In this document: piece after piece, positions 32,997 through 42,282 of the stretch
Numbering within the stretch: position 1 is the stretch's first letter
How the letters are laid out: the number at the start of each line of letters is the position of its first letter
Source: Gilvibacter sediminis
Lineage (GTDB): Bacteria; Bacteroidota; Bacteroidia; Flavobacteriales; Flavobacteriaceae
NCBI RefSeq assembly: GCF_028561565.1
Contig: NZ_JAQQTE010000001.1
Location: forward strand, 846,633-910,632
DNA length: 64,000 bases
Reading direction: 5' to 3'
Notes under the pieces: generated by a model
Told to the model about the DNA's origin: nothing
What the model saw: the letters and a program-made list of their open reading frames with translations, nothing else
Databases searched by the model: none
Position numbers and translations under genes: made by a program

Positions 32997-35378
32997 TTAA
33001 AATTCAAAGCGATAACCGAAGTCTGGGAACAGACCGATTTGATTCACTTGATCAATATTATTAGTTAAACGATTATAACGTTGTACAAAAACGTTCTCAT
33101 TGTTGGTGAGGTTCTGTATATCTAAATAGAACGAATGAGCCGTCTTATTGCTACGGCTGTTGAGCTTAATTCCCACTTTTACATCCCAACGGAAGTAATC
33201 GTCATACTGTTGGCTAAAAGCCAGTTCGTCCTGAGTGATCTCAAATCCTGCTGCCTGTGAAGCTGCCAGGTCTACTGGAGTGAAGTAGCGTCCGCCAGCA
33301 AAGGTGACGCGGGTATCAGCAAAGATTACATCTTTCTTTTGCTTCCCAATTGGGAATTCACGACCAGTTAAAAAGTTCAATACATAACCATTGTTGAAAG
33401 GCGTGTTGCGTTCAATGCCATCGCTGCCTTCATACTTGCTTTCAAAGATGGATGCCGTAAGCAAGCCGTAGTATCCTTCACTGAAGAACTTTTCTACAGT
33501 CAATTCAAGGCCTTGATTAAAACCAGTTCCGGCATTGACCAAACCAGTTACATCATTATTGAATCCAAAGTCAGCCCCTTCTGTAAGGCCAGAATAACTC
33601 GATGGAGTAGATTCTACAGCGGCATTGGTCAAATCTTGATAGTACACTTCTAATTTGGCACGCCAATCTTTAGCGATCTTTAGATCATATCCTAAGACAT
33701 AGTGATCACTGCGGACAAAATCCAGGCCTAGATTGGGCTGTATCTGTTGCCCGTCTACGGTTTGATTCAGAAACAGAATTGGTAAGGGCTGGTTCTGATG
33801 ATGGACTCCAAACCCAAAACTCAGTTGATGAGCTGGAGCAACTTTGTATTGCAATCCCAGTCGCGGTTCAATAACAAATTGTTCGTTAAGATCACTGTAT
33901 TGTCCATGGACTCCTGCATTTAGGGTAAGGCTTTTAGACAAACGAAACTGCGTTTGTACATAAGGCTGTATTAGCGCGAGTCGATCATCAATACTTCTAA
34001 ATATCGTCAAGTCTGGGTCGCCATCACCGTCCAAATCGGGTTGTTCGGTGCGGTCTTTAAAGTTGGTGTCAATTCCAAAAGATTCAAACAGTACTCCAGT
34101 ACGAAGCGTCAATCTGTTGTTGATCTTGGTGTTGAAGAAGCTCGATACACTGAGGCGGTTTTCGGTGTCGTCGGCTTCGGTGAATCGAATCACGCGCTCT
34201 TGATCTGTGTCTTTATCTATGAAACGATCTACAGTGAATTCATTTCCGTTGGTAGAGGTGGCAATCACAGATCGGATGAACGAGTTCTCAGAAAGCGCGA
34301 TCTGATGCTTGAGCCCAATGACTCCGAAGTTTGAGTCGGCAAAAGCGTTTTCATCCTCCGCTGCAAAAAGATCATCTTCATCAATATCATCACCTAAAAA
34401 GTCAATACTTGAAGTACCCAGGATTCCAAAGAGTGAGAAGTTTCCGGCTTTACCTTTTCCAAAATCAATATTGAAAGAGAGGTCGCTGTAATCTGGAGTT
34501 GCTGAGGTTCCTCCAGCACCAACACCTAAAAGACTTACTAATGAATAACGCGCGGCCACTAGAAACGAGCCACGCTTGTTACCCAATGGGCCCTCTGCCA
34601 TGGCCTCAACTCCTGTGAATATACCCACTTGGCCGGTGTATTCGTAATCGTCTTTATTACCCGTTCTAAAACCTAAATCAAAGACGCCGCCAACGGCGTT
34701 TCCATATTCTGATGGAAAGGCAGAGGTTAAAAAGTCTGAATTCTTCAAAAGGTTTGGATTCAATGCAGATACTGGCCCACCCGTTGTTCCCAAGGTAGAG
34801 TAGTGATTTGGACTTGGAATCGGGATGCCTTCTAGACGCCACAACAATCCGGTTGGGGAGTTTCCGCGTACTACAATGTCGTTTCTACTGTCATCAGGTG
34901 CTGAAACACCTGCATAGTTTGCAGCTAAACGACCAACATCAGATCGGCCCCCTGAGAAGCGAGTGACTTCTTCCATCCCGAATTGTCTGGCGGAAACCGT
35001 GGCGAGGGTATTGATGGGTCTTCTTTTGCTTGCTTTAGAGGTGAGTATTACTTCATCCAATTGATCAAAGGATTCGATCAGTGAAACGTTCACAACTGCC
35101 GCTTTTCCGGAGGTTACCACCACATTATTTATGGTGCGAGTTTCATATCCGATATAGGAGATTTCTAAGTTTTGACGCCCTACAGGCACATCTTCCAAAG
35201 TGAAATAACCGTCAAAATCTGTTATGGCTCCAACGCCTTCAACTTCTAAAAGTACTACAGAAGCGCCCGCCAAGGGGAGTTCGGATTGTTCATCGATGAT
35301 TACGCCTGAAATTTGGTTGGTTTGAGCACTAAGCCAAGCTGATGTCAACAGAAGAACGAGCAAAATTTTTGTTTTCAT
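32997..35378 (-). CDS. TonB-dependent outer-membrane receptor, 793 aa
   Basis: Signal peptide (residues 1-18), then a carboxypeptidase-regulatory-like beta-sandwich (about 22-105, ISGVIIDEQSELPLAGASVVL), a plug domain (115-230) and a C-terminal 22-strand barrel ending GYRFEF with an aromatic last residue. It should import a large ligand in a TonB-powered manner. There is no SusD partner or TPP motif, so the ligand is unknown. It is divergent from a LytS/LytTR-type two-component system that may control it. Confidence 0.9.
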   Translation of the reverse strand: MKTKILLVLLLTSAWLSAQTNQISGVIIDEQSELPLAGASVVLLEVEGVGAITDFDGYFTLEDVPVGRQNLEISYIGYETRTINNVVVTSGKAAVVNVSLIESFDQLDEVILTSKASKRRPINTLATVSARQFGMEEVTRFSGGRSDVGRLAANYAGVSAPDDSRNDIVVRGNSPTGLLWRLEGIPIPSPNHYSTLGTTGGPVSALNPNLLKNSDFLTSAFPSEYGNAVGGVFDLGFRTGNKDDYEYTGQVGIFTGVEAMAEGPLGNKRGSFLVAARYSLVSLLGVGAGGTSATPDYSDLSFNIDFGKGKAGNFSLFGILGTSSIDFLGDDIDEDDLFAAEDENAFADSNFGVIGLKHQIALSENSFIRSVIATSTNGNEFTVDRFIDKDTDQERVIRFTEADDTENRLSVSSFFNTKINNRLTLRTGVLFESFGIDTNFKDRTEQPDLDGDGDPDLTIFRSIDDRLALIQPYVQTQFRLSKSLTLNAGVHGQYSDLNEQFVIEPRLGLQYKVAPAHQLSFGFGVHHQNQPLPILFLNQTVDGQQIQPNLGLDFVRSDHYVLGYDLKIAKDWRAKLEVYYQDLTNAAVESTPSSYSGLTEGADFGFNNDVTGLVNAGTGFNQGLELTVEKFFSEGYYGLLTASIFESKYEGSDGIERNTPFNNGYVLNFLTGREFPIGKQKKDVIFADTRVTFAGGRYFTPVDLAASQAAGFEITQDELAFSQQYDDYFRWDVKVGIKLNSRSNKTAHSFYLDIQNLTNNENVFVQRYNRLTNNIDQVNQIGLFPDFGYRFEF

Positions 35379-35427
35379 GGTATCTATTTTTCTGCGAATT
35401 TCTGTGCAACACCCTAACGCTACAATT

Positions 35428-35453
35428 AAAAAAAGAGCGAATGTCGATCGCTC
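35428..35453 (-). terminator. Terminator-like hairpin upstream of the TonB receptor
   Basis: On the minus strand GAGCGA, a 7-nt loop, TCGCTC and seven T are followed 50 nt later by the receptor ATG. It may attenuate receptor transcription or stop antisense reads from the promoter of the kinase gene. Confidence 0.5.
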
Positions 35454-35532
35454 CGTTAAAGCAGCAAAATCACTTAATGAACCGTTTTGATTATGGCATT
35501 TATAGGAAAATACAGTTCAATTCGGAATATGA

Positions 35533-35558
35533 CAATTCAGCCGTTTTATTGTCAATTC
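35533..35558. promoter_or_regulatory. Candidate LytTR operator: direct repeats of CAATTC
   Basis: GACAATTCA and GTCAATTCG lie with CAATTC at 35533 and 35553, a 20-bp period as in the 8322-8350 site. A third CAATTC is at 35518. The repeats are in the divergent region between the receptor and the LytTR two-component genes. Confidence 0.5.
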
Positions 35559-35593
35559 GTTTGGCTGCGACTGGTACGCTTTAGAAATAAGAG

Positions 35594-35601
35594 TACCTTT
35601 G
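35594..35601 (+). promoter_or_regulatory. -7 promoter box of the histidine kinase gene
   Basis: TACCTTTG matches TAnnTTTG and ends 6 nt before the ATG at 35608. Confidence 0.55.
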
Positions 35602-35607
35602 ATTGTT

Positions 35608-36678
35608 ATGAGTATGCAGCGTATCAAGACATTAGTGTTTCGCTTTTTGGTAGTCAATGTGGTTTTTTTCTCCGTTAAATTGACCATTGCGAAAGATGAT
35701 GAGGATTGGTTTTTCAATCCCACTTCCCTGTTTTATTATTCCACGGCTTTCTTTATGATCATGTTCACCTGGGAGGTTAATGATTGGTTTATTAGAAAGG
35801 CGCAGCAGCGATCCATTCATGGAAGTATGAAAATGAGTGAGGCCTGGATCATTCTGCTTAAAAGTATTTCAATTATGCTTCCAATGGCAGGCCTGATCTA
35901 CTATGTGGGTCTTTTTCATTTTGGGTTTTGCGATGATAATGTCGATCCGTGGTTACAATGGAGAACCGATTTCTTGCGGGCGTTCCTAATTGGATCAACG
36001 GTTTTGGTGTTCAATATGATGTATCACATCAGCAAACAAAAGCAGCATATAGAACAACGTTTGGCGCAACTCAGCCAAGAGGTCACCCAGAGTAAGTATG
36101 ATTCACTTAAGAGTCAGATCAGTCCGCACTTCTTGTTTAACAGTTTGAATATCTTGACTTCTTTGATGTATCAGGATCGGGATTTGGCTTCTGATTTTGT
36201 TAGCCGATTGGCCTCTTGCTATCGCTACATTTTAGACAATCGAGATCAGGATCTGATCAGCTTAGATAAAGAAATCGCCTTTTTGGATTCATTTATGTTT
36301 ATGATGCGGGTACGTCATAATGATGCTCTAGATATCACCTTGGAGATTGATGTAGATACCTCGCAATATATGATACCAACCTTGAGTTTACAGATGCTTG
36401 TAGAAAATGCCCTCAAGCACAACAAGTATTCTCCCGAGGAGAAACTCCATATTTTATTATACACTAAAGGTTCTCAGCGATTGGTGGTGCGCAACAATTT
36501 ACAAGAGCGCATCAAGAAAGAACCTTCAACAGGAGTTGGTTTAACGAACATTCAAAATCGATATAAATTCTACACCCGACAAGAAGTGATCATTGAACAG
36601 CGCGATGGTAATTTTACCGTAGAGCTTCCCTTGCTCAAGGCAAGTGCTATTGAACCTGTAAAACTTTCTGTTTCCTAA
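35608..36678 (+). CDS. LytS/YehU-type sensor histidine kinase
   Basis: Four membrane helices (about residues 10-25, 40-57, 80-105 and 120-140) precede a His_kinase/HATPase_c module. The phospho-acceptor is His174 in SQISPHFLFNSLNIL and the N box is LVENALKHNKYSP. No extracellular sensor domain is visible. The ATG at 35608 was chosen over a TTG three codons upstream that overlaps the promoter. Its last codon overlaps the ATG of the response regulator (TAATG). Confidence 0.92.
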   Translation: MSMQRIKTLVFRFLVVNVVFFSVKLTIAKDDEDWFFNPTSLFYYSTAFFMIMFTWEVNDWFIRKAQQRSIHGSMKMSEAWIILLKSISIMLPMAGLIYYVGLFHFGFCDDNVDPWLQWRTDFLRAFLIGSTVLVFNMMYHISKQKQHIEQRLAQLSQEVTQSKYDSLKSQISPHFLFNSLNILTSLMYQDRDLASDFVSRLASCYRYILDNRDQDLISLDKEIAFLDSFMFMMRVRHNDALDITLEIDVDTSQYMIPTLSLQMLVENALKHNKYSPEEKLHILLYTKGSQRLVVRNNLQERIKKEPSTGVGLTNIQNRYKFYTRQEVIIEQRDGNFTVELPLLKASAIEPVKLSVS

Positions 36679-37433
36679 TGCGAGCCGTAATCATTGAAGA
36701 TGAGAGTATAGCAGCCAATCGCTTGCAAGATCTAGTGGGACAATTGGCTCCGGAAATGGAAATCAAAGCCCAACTGCATTCTGTAGCACAAGCAACTGCA
36801 TGGCTTGAGCAAAACCCAATGCCCGAACTCATTTTTCTAGACATTCAACTCAATGACGGCTATGGCTTTGATATTTTGGACGGTTTGCAGGAGCATCCGC
36901 CGGTAATATTTACCACTGCTTATAACGAATATGCAATTCGAGGTTTTAAGTACAACGGATTGGATTATTTGCTTAAACCCATAGATAAACGCGACTTAGA
37001 ACAGGCCTTAAAAAAGTTTAGAAAATTTGACGTTCAACCCCCTCGTGAAGATTGGACTGCGGTTCAGAACTTAAAGCAAATGATGACCAAGACCTACAAA
37101 AAGCGATTCATGATCAAAGTAGGTAATCAGTACAGTAGCTTTAAGGTTGGTGATATTGCTTATTTCAAATCAGAAGATGGATTGATCTTTCTCTACACCC
37201 AGGCAGGGCAGCGGCATCCCGTGGAGTATACCTTAGATCAATTGGAAGAGATCTTAGATCCTGTGGACTTTTTTCGGATCAACAGAAAGTTTATCGTCAC
37301 TGTTGATTCCGTAGCAGAGATCCATACCTATTTTAATAGCCGATTGCTACTTAGATTAGATCCCAATCAAACAGAGCAAGTGATTGTTTCTAGAGAACGA
37401 ACCACTAATTTTAAACGTTGGTTAGACCTGTAG
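36678..37433 (+). CDS. LytTR response regulator
   Basis: A receiver domain (1-115, acidic pocket EDE at 7-9 and phospho-acceptor Asp55 in IFLDIQLND, conserved Lys in LLKPID) and a LytTR DNA-binding domain (150-248, YFKSEDGLIFLYT, FFRINRKFIV). It is coupled to the upstream kinase, forming a standard LytSR-like pair. The direct repeats at 35533-35558 are the natural binding site. Confidence 0.93.
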   Translation: MRAVIIEDESIAANRLQDLVGQLAPEMEIKAQLHSVAQATAWLEQNPMPELIFLDIQLNDGYGFDILDGLQEHPPVIFTTAYNEYAIRGFKYNGLDYLLKPIDKRDLEQALKKFRKFDVQPPREDWTAVQNLKQMMTKTYKKRFMIKVGNQYSSFKVGDIAYFKSEDGLIFLYTQAGQRHPVEYTLDQLEEILDPVDFFRINRKFIVTVDSVAEIHTYFNSRLLLRLDPNQTEQVIVSRERTTNFKRWLDL

Positions 37434-37466
37434 CGAACCCTTAATGATTCGCTACAAGTCTTTTGG

Positions 37467-37814
37467 CTAATTCAAAAATACTTCGACACATTCGGCGTCT
37501 GCCGTTACGGTTCCGCTTCCCACCTGTTCTCCGTCTAAAGCGCGAACGGTATAAGATTTAGTGGCTCCAGATACAAAGAGGAAAGTAGCGATACCCACAT
37601 AATTTCCGCCGTCACAAGGATCTAAAGAGCCTGTGCCCGGTACTACAGTTTTGGTCAGTCCGTCTACTTCAACTTCTACAATTTCTCCATAACTCTCGGC
37701 TAAGGTGAAATGTACATCTGCTGTTCCAAGAACGGCTGCTGCTAAAGCTTCTTCGTCGCAACTAAGGTTTATGGCGCTAAGGGCTAGTAGACCTAATACA
37801 AATAATTTTTTCAT
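37467..37814 (-). CDS. Small hypothetical lipoprotein, 115 aa
   Basis: Signal peptide with lipobox NLSC (Cys19). The mature protein is acidic and has three cysteines near residues 64, 73 and 108 (SLDPCDGGNYVG and ADAECVEV). It is rich in Val and Thr like a small beta-sandwich. No named family is recognised. It is convergent with the response regulator gene. Confidence 0.75.
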   Translation of the reverse strand: MKKLFVLGLLALSAINLSCDEEALAAAVLGTADVHFTLAESYGEIVEVEVDGLTKTVVPGTGSLDPCDGGNYVGIATFLFVSGATKSYTVRALDGEQVGSGTVTADAECVEVFLN

Positions 37815-37913
37815 CTAAGTGATACTTTACATTTTCAAGACAAAAGTGCAGTATCTAGGCGCAGAAGAACATACCCAGTGCAGGGTATTTAGAAGCTTTT
37901 GATGGAAGGAATA

Positions 37914-37945
37914 AAAAAAACCCCCGCATTCAGCGAGGGTTCTTT
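37914..37945 (-). terminator. Intrinsic terminator after the TM2 gene
   Basis: On the minus strand AACCCTCGC and GCGGGGGTT pair around TGAAT, followed by T. Confidence 0.85.
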
Positions 37946-37966
37946 GTGCTTTTTGGCGTCAAGATC

Positions 37967-38326
37967 CTACCAGAATTCAGACTTAAATCCACCTTTAGCC
38001 GGATAATTACCGGTTATGATGTCAATTAAATCGATAATGGCCCAAACTAACAAACCTCCAGCAGTGATGATGAAAAGTAGGTTCCAATACCATGGACTAC
38101 CTAAATACCATCTGTGTGCTGCAAGTCCACCGAGGAACAACCAAAGCAATAAAGCTACACCTTGACTTTTCTGTCCCGCTGCTGCAGGAGAGTAAAGTAC
38201 TTCAGCATTTTCATCGCTTTGTGCCTCAACAGACACGGTCGCAGTTCGCTGCACCGGGAAAGAAGCTTGCGCTACCGGAGCGGCTAGGATCAATGCAAAA
38301 AATAAAAGTAGAAACTTCAATTTCAT
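37967..38326 (-). CDS. TM2-domain membrane protein
   Basis: A 119-aa protein with a signal-peptide-like N terminus (1-21), a short soluble segment and a TM2 domain (about 54-108): QGVALLLWLFLGGLAAHRWY-LG, then a second helix LLVWAIIDLIDIITG. The DRF-like motif between the helices of canonical TM2 proteins is reduced. Function unknown. Similar proteins are common in Bacteroidota. Confidence 0.87.
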   Translation of the reverse strand: MKLKFLLLFFALILAAPVAQASFPVQRTATVSVEAQSDENAEVLYSPAAAGQKSQGVALLLWLFLGGLAAHRWYLGSPWYWNLLFIITAGGLLVWAIIDLIDIITGNYPAKGGFKSEFW

Positions 38327-38377
38327 AATTTGTATTGATTAAGTTTACACCAAGATACAGAACATCATTTGAATTCA

Positions 38378-39250
38378 ATGCGCCTTTTAACAATAATTTT
38401 AGCTGTTTTGCTCAGCTCGAGCGCGGTTACGGCTCAAAAAACTCATGAATATATTGGAGTGATCACCCTAACAGATTCCTCTTTTATCTCCTATAAACTA
38501 AGCTTTGAAGAGACCAACGGATTCATCAAAGGATACTCTGTTACAGACCTTTCTGGGCCTCATGAGACCAAGTCTATGATCACTGGGACCTATGATGATA
38601 AAGAGAAGCAACTCAAGTTTCGCGAGTCAGGAATTGTATATACGAAATCTCCCATAACACAGAACGATTTTTGTTATATCCACTTTGAGGGTCGATTGGC
38701 TAAATTGAATGATCGTCGAAAGCTCTCGGGAACTTTTGTCGGGAAATTTGATGATGGGGTCTCCTGTATTGATGGAGAGATTGAGATGAAATCTCTGGTC
38801 AAAGTTGAAAAGAAGGCCAGACGTTTAGACAATACGGTTGATAAGAGCATTTTAGTGAGTCAAGAAAAGAAAGATGCCGTAAATCTGGTAAGAACTTTGG
38901 ATTCGCTCAACACCAACTTCTTAAATGCCAACGAGCGCCTGCAGGTGTTCTCCAGAGATGATGTAGTCACTTTGACTGTGGTGGATGTGGGTCAAGAAGA
39001 CGGCGATAAGATCACCATCTATGCAGATGATAAGGTTTTGCTGCGCGATGCAGCTATCGGTCTCAAACCGCAATCGTTCAAAATAAAACTATCCAGTCAG
39101 CCTGTGGAGTTAAGAGTTGAGGCGACCAGTGCCGGAACCATTGGTGCCAATACCATTCAGCTCAACCTAACCGATTCCATAAATCAGATTGAGGCCATCA
39201 CCAATATGAAGAAAGGTGAAAAAGCCACCCTGCTGCTGATCAAACAATAA
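38378..39250 (+). CDS. Hypothetical secreted protein, 290 aa
   Basis: Signal peptide (1-21, cleaved after VTA) followed by a lipocalin-like or beta-rich domain (KTHEYIGVITLTDSSFISYKL, residues 21-140) and a Lys-rich linker to a second beta-rich domain (195-288). I do not recognise it. The ATG at 38378 was preferred over a TTG at 38369 because the signal peptide then begins with a basic residue. A bidirectional terminator follows. Confidence 0.75.
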   Translation: MRLLTIILAVLLSSSAVTAQKTHEYIGVITLTDSSFISYKLSFEETNGFIKGYSVTDLSGPHETKSMITGTYDDKEKQLKFRESGIVYTKSPITQNDFCYIHFEGRLAKLNDRRKLSGTFVGKFDDGVSCIDGEIEMKSLVKVEKKARRLDNTVDKSILVSQEKKDAVNLVRTLDSLNTNFLNANERLQVFSRDDVVTLTVVDVGQEDGDKITIYADDKVLLRDAAIGLKPQSFKIKLSSQPVELRVEATSAGTIGANTIQLNLTDSINQIEAITNMKKGEKATLLLIKQ

Positions 39251-39255
39251 AGCAT

Positions 39256-39287
39256 AAAAAAACCCTCGTTAAGTACGAGGGTTTTTT
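39256..39287. terminator. Bidirectional intrinsic terminator
   Basis: AAAAAACCCTCGT and ACGAGGGTTTTTT pair perfectly around TAAGT, between two convergent genes. Confidence 0.93.
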
Positions 39288-39306
39288 ATATCAGGATACT
39301 TTTAGT

Positions 39307-40623
39307 TTAGTATCTGTAGTATTCTGGTTTGAATGGCCCTTGTTGTTGAACCCCGATATAATCGGCTTGCTCTTTTCTAAGCTCCGTAAGCTCAACACCA
39401 ATCTTAGCCAAGTGTAATTTTGCTACTTTCTCATCTAAGTGTTTAGGCAGCATATATACTTGATTCTCGTATTTGTCGCTGTGGTTCCAAAGCTCAATCT
39501 GCGCTAAAGTCTGGTTGGTAAAGCTATTACTCATTACAAAACTCGGGTGCCCTGTAGCTACTCCAAGGTTTACCAAACGCCCTTCTGCAAGGATGATCAC
39601 ATCTTTGCCATTAAGGGTGTATTTATCCACTTGAGGCTTGATCTCTACCTTAGTGCTTCCGTGGTTGTTATTCAACCAAGCCATGTCGATCTCATTATCA
39701 AAGTGTCCAATATTGCAAACAATAGCCTTGTCCTTTAAAGCTTCAAAATGCTTTCCTTGAACGATGTCTTTGTTCCCTGTAGCCGTGATCACGATATCGG
39801 CATTACCAATAACGGTCTCTAGTTTCTTCACTTCATAACCGTCCATAGCAGCTTGCAAAGCACAGATCGGATCGATCTCCGTCACTGTTACAATACTTCC
39901 AGCTCCGCGGAAGGAAGCCGCAGTTCCTTTACCAACATCTCCGTAACCACAAACTACAACGCGTTTTCCAGCCAACATGATGTCTGTTCCTCTACGGATC
40001 GCATCAACAGCACTTTCTTTACAACCGTATTTGTTGTCAAACTTAGATTTGGTCACTGAGTCGTTTACGTTGATCGCAGGCATCGGTAAAGTACCGTTGG
40101 TCATACGCTCATACAAACGGTGAACTCCAGTGGTTGTTTCTTCTGATAGCCCTTTGATCCCATCAACCAATTCTGGGTATTTATCCAATACCATATTGGT
40201 CAAATCTCCTCCATCATCAAGGATCATATTTAAAGGCTGACGATCTTCTCCGAAGAAAAGTGTCTGCTCAATACACCAGTCAAATTCCTGTTCGTTCATG
40301 CCTTTCCAAGCGTAAACAGGCACTCCAGCAGCAGCGATAGCAGCAGCAGCTTGATCTTGAGTTGAGAAGATGTTACAAGAGCTCCAAGTTACTTCAGCAC
40401 CAAGGGCTACAAGTGTTTCAATCAATACCGCCGTTTGAATGGTCATGTGTAGGCATCCAGCGATACGAGCTCCTTTTAAAGGTTGCTCATCTTTGTACTC
40501 TTCACGCAAGGACATAAGTCCAGGCATTTCAGCTTCCGCTAATTCAATTTCTTTTCTTCCCCAATCGGCCAAGCTAATGTCCTTAACTTTGTAGGGCGTA
40601 TATGCAGTTGTATTCGTAGACAT
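39307..40623 (-). CDS. ahcY: Adenosylhomocysteinase
   Basis: NAD-dependent hydrolysis of S-adenosylhomocysteine to adenosine and homocysteine, clearing the product of methylation. From the ATG at 40623 ([19 protein letters not shown]) the protein has 438 aa. The substrate residues [17 protein letters not shown], the NAD-binding [11 protein letters not shown] and the C-terminal PFKPEYYRY are all present. An upstream extension of 34 residues in the same frame has no family similarity and was dropped. Confidence 0.97.
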   Translation of the reverse strand: MSTNTTAYTPYKVKDISLADWGRKEIELAEAEMPGLMSLREEYKDEQPLKGARIAGCLHMTIQTAVLIETLVALGAEVTWSSCNIFSTQDQAAAAIAAAGVPVYAWKGMNEQEFDWCIEQTLFFGEDRQPLNMILDDGGDLTNMVLDKYPELVDGIKGLSEETTTGVHRLYERMTNGTLPMPAINVNDSVTKSKFDNKYGCKESAVDAIRRGTDIMLAGKRVVVCGYGDVGKGTAASFRGAGSIVTVTEIDPICALQAAMDGYEVKKLETVIGNADIVITATGNKDIVQGKHFEALKDKAIVCNIGHFDNEIDMAWLNNNHGSTKVEIKPQVDKYTLNGKDVIILAEGRLVNLGVATGHPSFVMSNSFTNQTLAQIELWNHSDKYENQVYMLPKHLDEKVAKLHLAKIGVELTELRKEQADYIGVQQQGPFKPEYYRY

Positions 40624-40695
40624 ATATGTATATTTGATTTTAATACTGCGCCGTCTAAAGCGCTTGGCAAAATTAAGCATTATCCAGTAATTCCT

Positions 40696-41334
40696 GTGCC
40701 TCTTTACAAAACAATAACAGCTCATAATCAGACCACTGTTTATCTGTGGAAGATCGAAGAATCATTTGATGATCTACAAAATGGCATTGATCTGCAGGAG
40801 GCTCATGCCGCTCGGGTGGAAGGAATGAAATCAGACATTCACCGCAGAGGGTTTTTGAGCATCCGCCACTTACTGGCTTTAGCTGGCTACATCGACCACG
40901 ATCTGTACTACAATGATTTTGGCAAACCACACCTCAAAGACGGCACAGAGATCAGTATTACGCACTCCTTTGAATTTACGGGTATCATTGTGGGAAAGCA
41001 GCCGGTGGGCATCGATATAGAACGCGGAAGGGCTAAGATCTTGAGAATAGCCCATAAGTTCACCCCGCTGGAAGAGTACAGAACCTTAGCCAATGAAGAG
41101 GCCTTGATACGCAAACTGAGTCTGGTTTGGTGCGCCAAAGAGACCTTGTACAAAATGTACGGGCAACCGGGTTTAAGTTTTTTAAAGCATATTGACGTAC
41201 ACGATTTTGATCTGGGGGAGGCCAATGAAACCCTCGCTACGATCAATTACAATGGCATGAAGAGCTTGTATCGTGTTTTCTTTTTAGAGTTTGATGGATT
41301 TAGTTGTGCCTATGGATACCCAGAAGAGCAGTAG
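40696..41334 (+). CDS. 4'-phosphopantetheinyl transferase (Sfp-like)
   Basis: Transfers phosphopantetheine from CoA to acyl-carrier proteins. The 212-aa protein has the two-lobed Sfp fold: GIDIERGR (magnesium ligands Asp and Glu) and [12 protein letters not shown]. Start is GTG at 40696, as no suitable ATG is nearby. It is divergent from ahcY (72 bp) and its end overlaps the following GGGP-synthase gene. Confidence 0.9.
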   Translation: MPLYKTITAHNQTTVYLWKIEESFDDLQNGIDLQEAHAARVEGMKSDIHRRGFLSIRHLLALAGYIDHDLYYNDFGKPHLKDGTEISITHSFEFTGIIVGKQPVGIDIERGRAKILRIAHKFTPLEEYRTLANEEALIRKLSLVWCAKETLYKMYGQPGLSFLKHIDVHDFDLGEANETLATINYNGMKSLYRVFFLEFDGFSCAYGYPEEQ

Positions 41335-42022
41335 TATCTACTCCAGTTTGGTCCAAAGTAAGGCCGAGGGCAAGAAACTCCTAGCCATTTTGGTGGATCC
41401 GGATAAGTTTCAACCCCAACATGCCACTGATTTTCTAAAAACAATTCCCGACCAGACCACGCATCTTTTTGTTGGAGGAAGTGAGGTCCCGCAAGGAGCT
41501 ACAGAGCTCACGGTAAAGAGTCTAAAACCCTCAGGCTTGCCCATTGTTTTATTTCCTGGGAGTCATACGCAGTTGACGGAAGCTGCAGATGGCTTGCTTT
41601 TTTTGTCGCTCTATTCTGGAGATAATCCGGAGTATTTAATTGGTCAGCAACGCAAAGCGGCACGCTATTTAAAGGAATCTCGTTTAGAAGTGATCCCGAC
41701 GGCTTATTTGCTCATAGACGGCGGAAATCAATCTGCAGTGGCCCGCGTGACCCAAACCCAAGCTTTGCCACAAGACAATATTGAAGACATAGTAGATGTG
41801 GCGCTAGCTGCGCAATATTGCGGCGCGCGTTGTTTGTATCTAGAAGCTGGAAGCGGAGCCTTGGTGCCAGTATCGGCAGCTATTATTCAAGCTGTGCGAA
41901 AAGCCATAAATTTGCCTTTAATTGTTGGCGGAGGAATCCGAAGCTCAGCACAAATGCAAGCGGCCTATGCGGCTGGAGCGGACATGCTGGTCATGGGAAC
42001 CGCCTTTGAAAATCAAGACTGA
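41312..42022 (+). CDS. Geranylgeranylglyceryl phosphate synthase-family protein
   Basis: A TIM-barrel prenyltransferase of 236 aa in the PcrB/GGGPS family, which in Archaea makes the first ether bond of membrane lipids. Diagnostic segments are AILVDPDKFQ near the N terminus, LFVGGSEVP, YLEAGSGA and the C-terminal phosphate loop LIVGGGIRSSAQMQAAY. Flavobacterial members of this family have been found active in vitro, but their physiological lipid is not certain. The ATG at 41312 was chosen over the TTG at 41291. It overlaps the previous gene by 23 nt. Confidence 0.9.
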   Translation: MDTQKSSSIYSSLVQSKAEGKKLLAILVDPDKFQPQHATDFLKTIPDQTTHLFVGGSEVPQGATELTVKSLKPSGLPIVLFPGSHTQLTEAADGLLFLSLYSGDNPEYLIGQQRKAARYLKESRLEVIPTAYLLIDGGNQSAVARVTQTQALPQDNIEDIVDVALAAQYCGARCLYLEAGSGALVPVSAAIIQAVRKAINLPLIVGGGIRSSAQMQAAYAAGADMLVMGTAFENQD

Positions 42023-42282
42023 TGAACGTATCCGTAGAACTTACCCTGAGTCCATTGCAAGACGAATTTGAGGCACCCATAATTGCCTTTATAAAAACCT
42101 TGAGAGCTTCTGGACTCACCGTTTTGGAGAATCCGCTAAGCACACAGGTGTACGGGCCTTATGATGAGGTCATGGAGCTTTTAAATGGCGCTATTAAGGA
42201 TGCTTTTGTAGATCTGAATCAGGTGGTGCTTTATTTAAAAATGGTAAAAACGGATCGCAGCGATTATGAACCCCATTTTTGA
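42022..42282 (+). CDS. Thiamine-binding-like small protein (YkoF/MTH1187 family)
   Basis: An 86-aa protein with a ferredoxin-like fold: MNVSVELTLSPL, then FIKTLRASGLTVLENPLSTQVYGPYDEVM. Relatives bind thiamine or act in its uptake. It starts in a TGATG overlap with the GGGP-synthase gene and overlaps pnuC by 17 nt. Context with a PnuC transporter and a TPP riboswitch 3 kb downstream supports thiamine. Confidence 0.8.
   Translation: MNVSVELTLSPLQDEFEAPIIAFIKTLRASGLTVLENPLSTQVYGPYDEVMELLNGAIKDAFVDLNQVVLYLKMVKTDRSDYEPHF

Noticed and set aside
35342-35584. Frame of 80 codons between the TonB receptor and histidine kinase genes
   Set aside because: It runs through the hairpin, the direct repeats and the receptor signal-peptide region. 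Regulatory content explains the sequence better.
40624-40725. N-terminal extension of adenosylhomocysteinase
   Set aside because: The extra 34 residues have no similarity to the family and overlap the start region of the divergent phosphopantetheinyl transferase gene.
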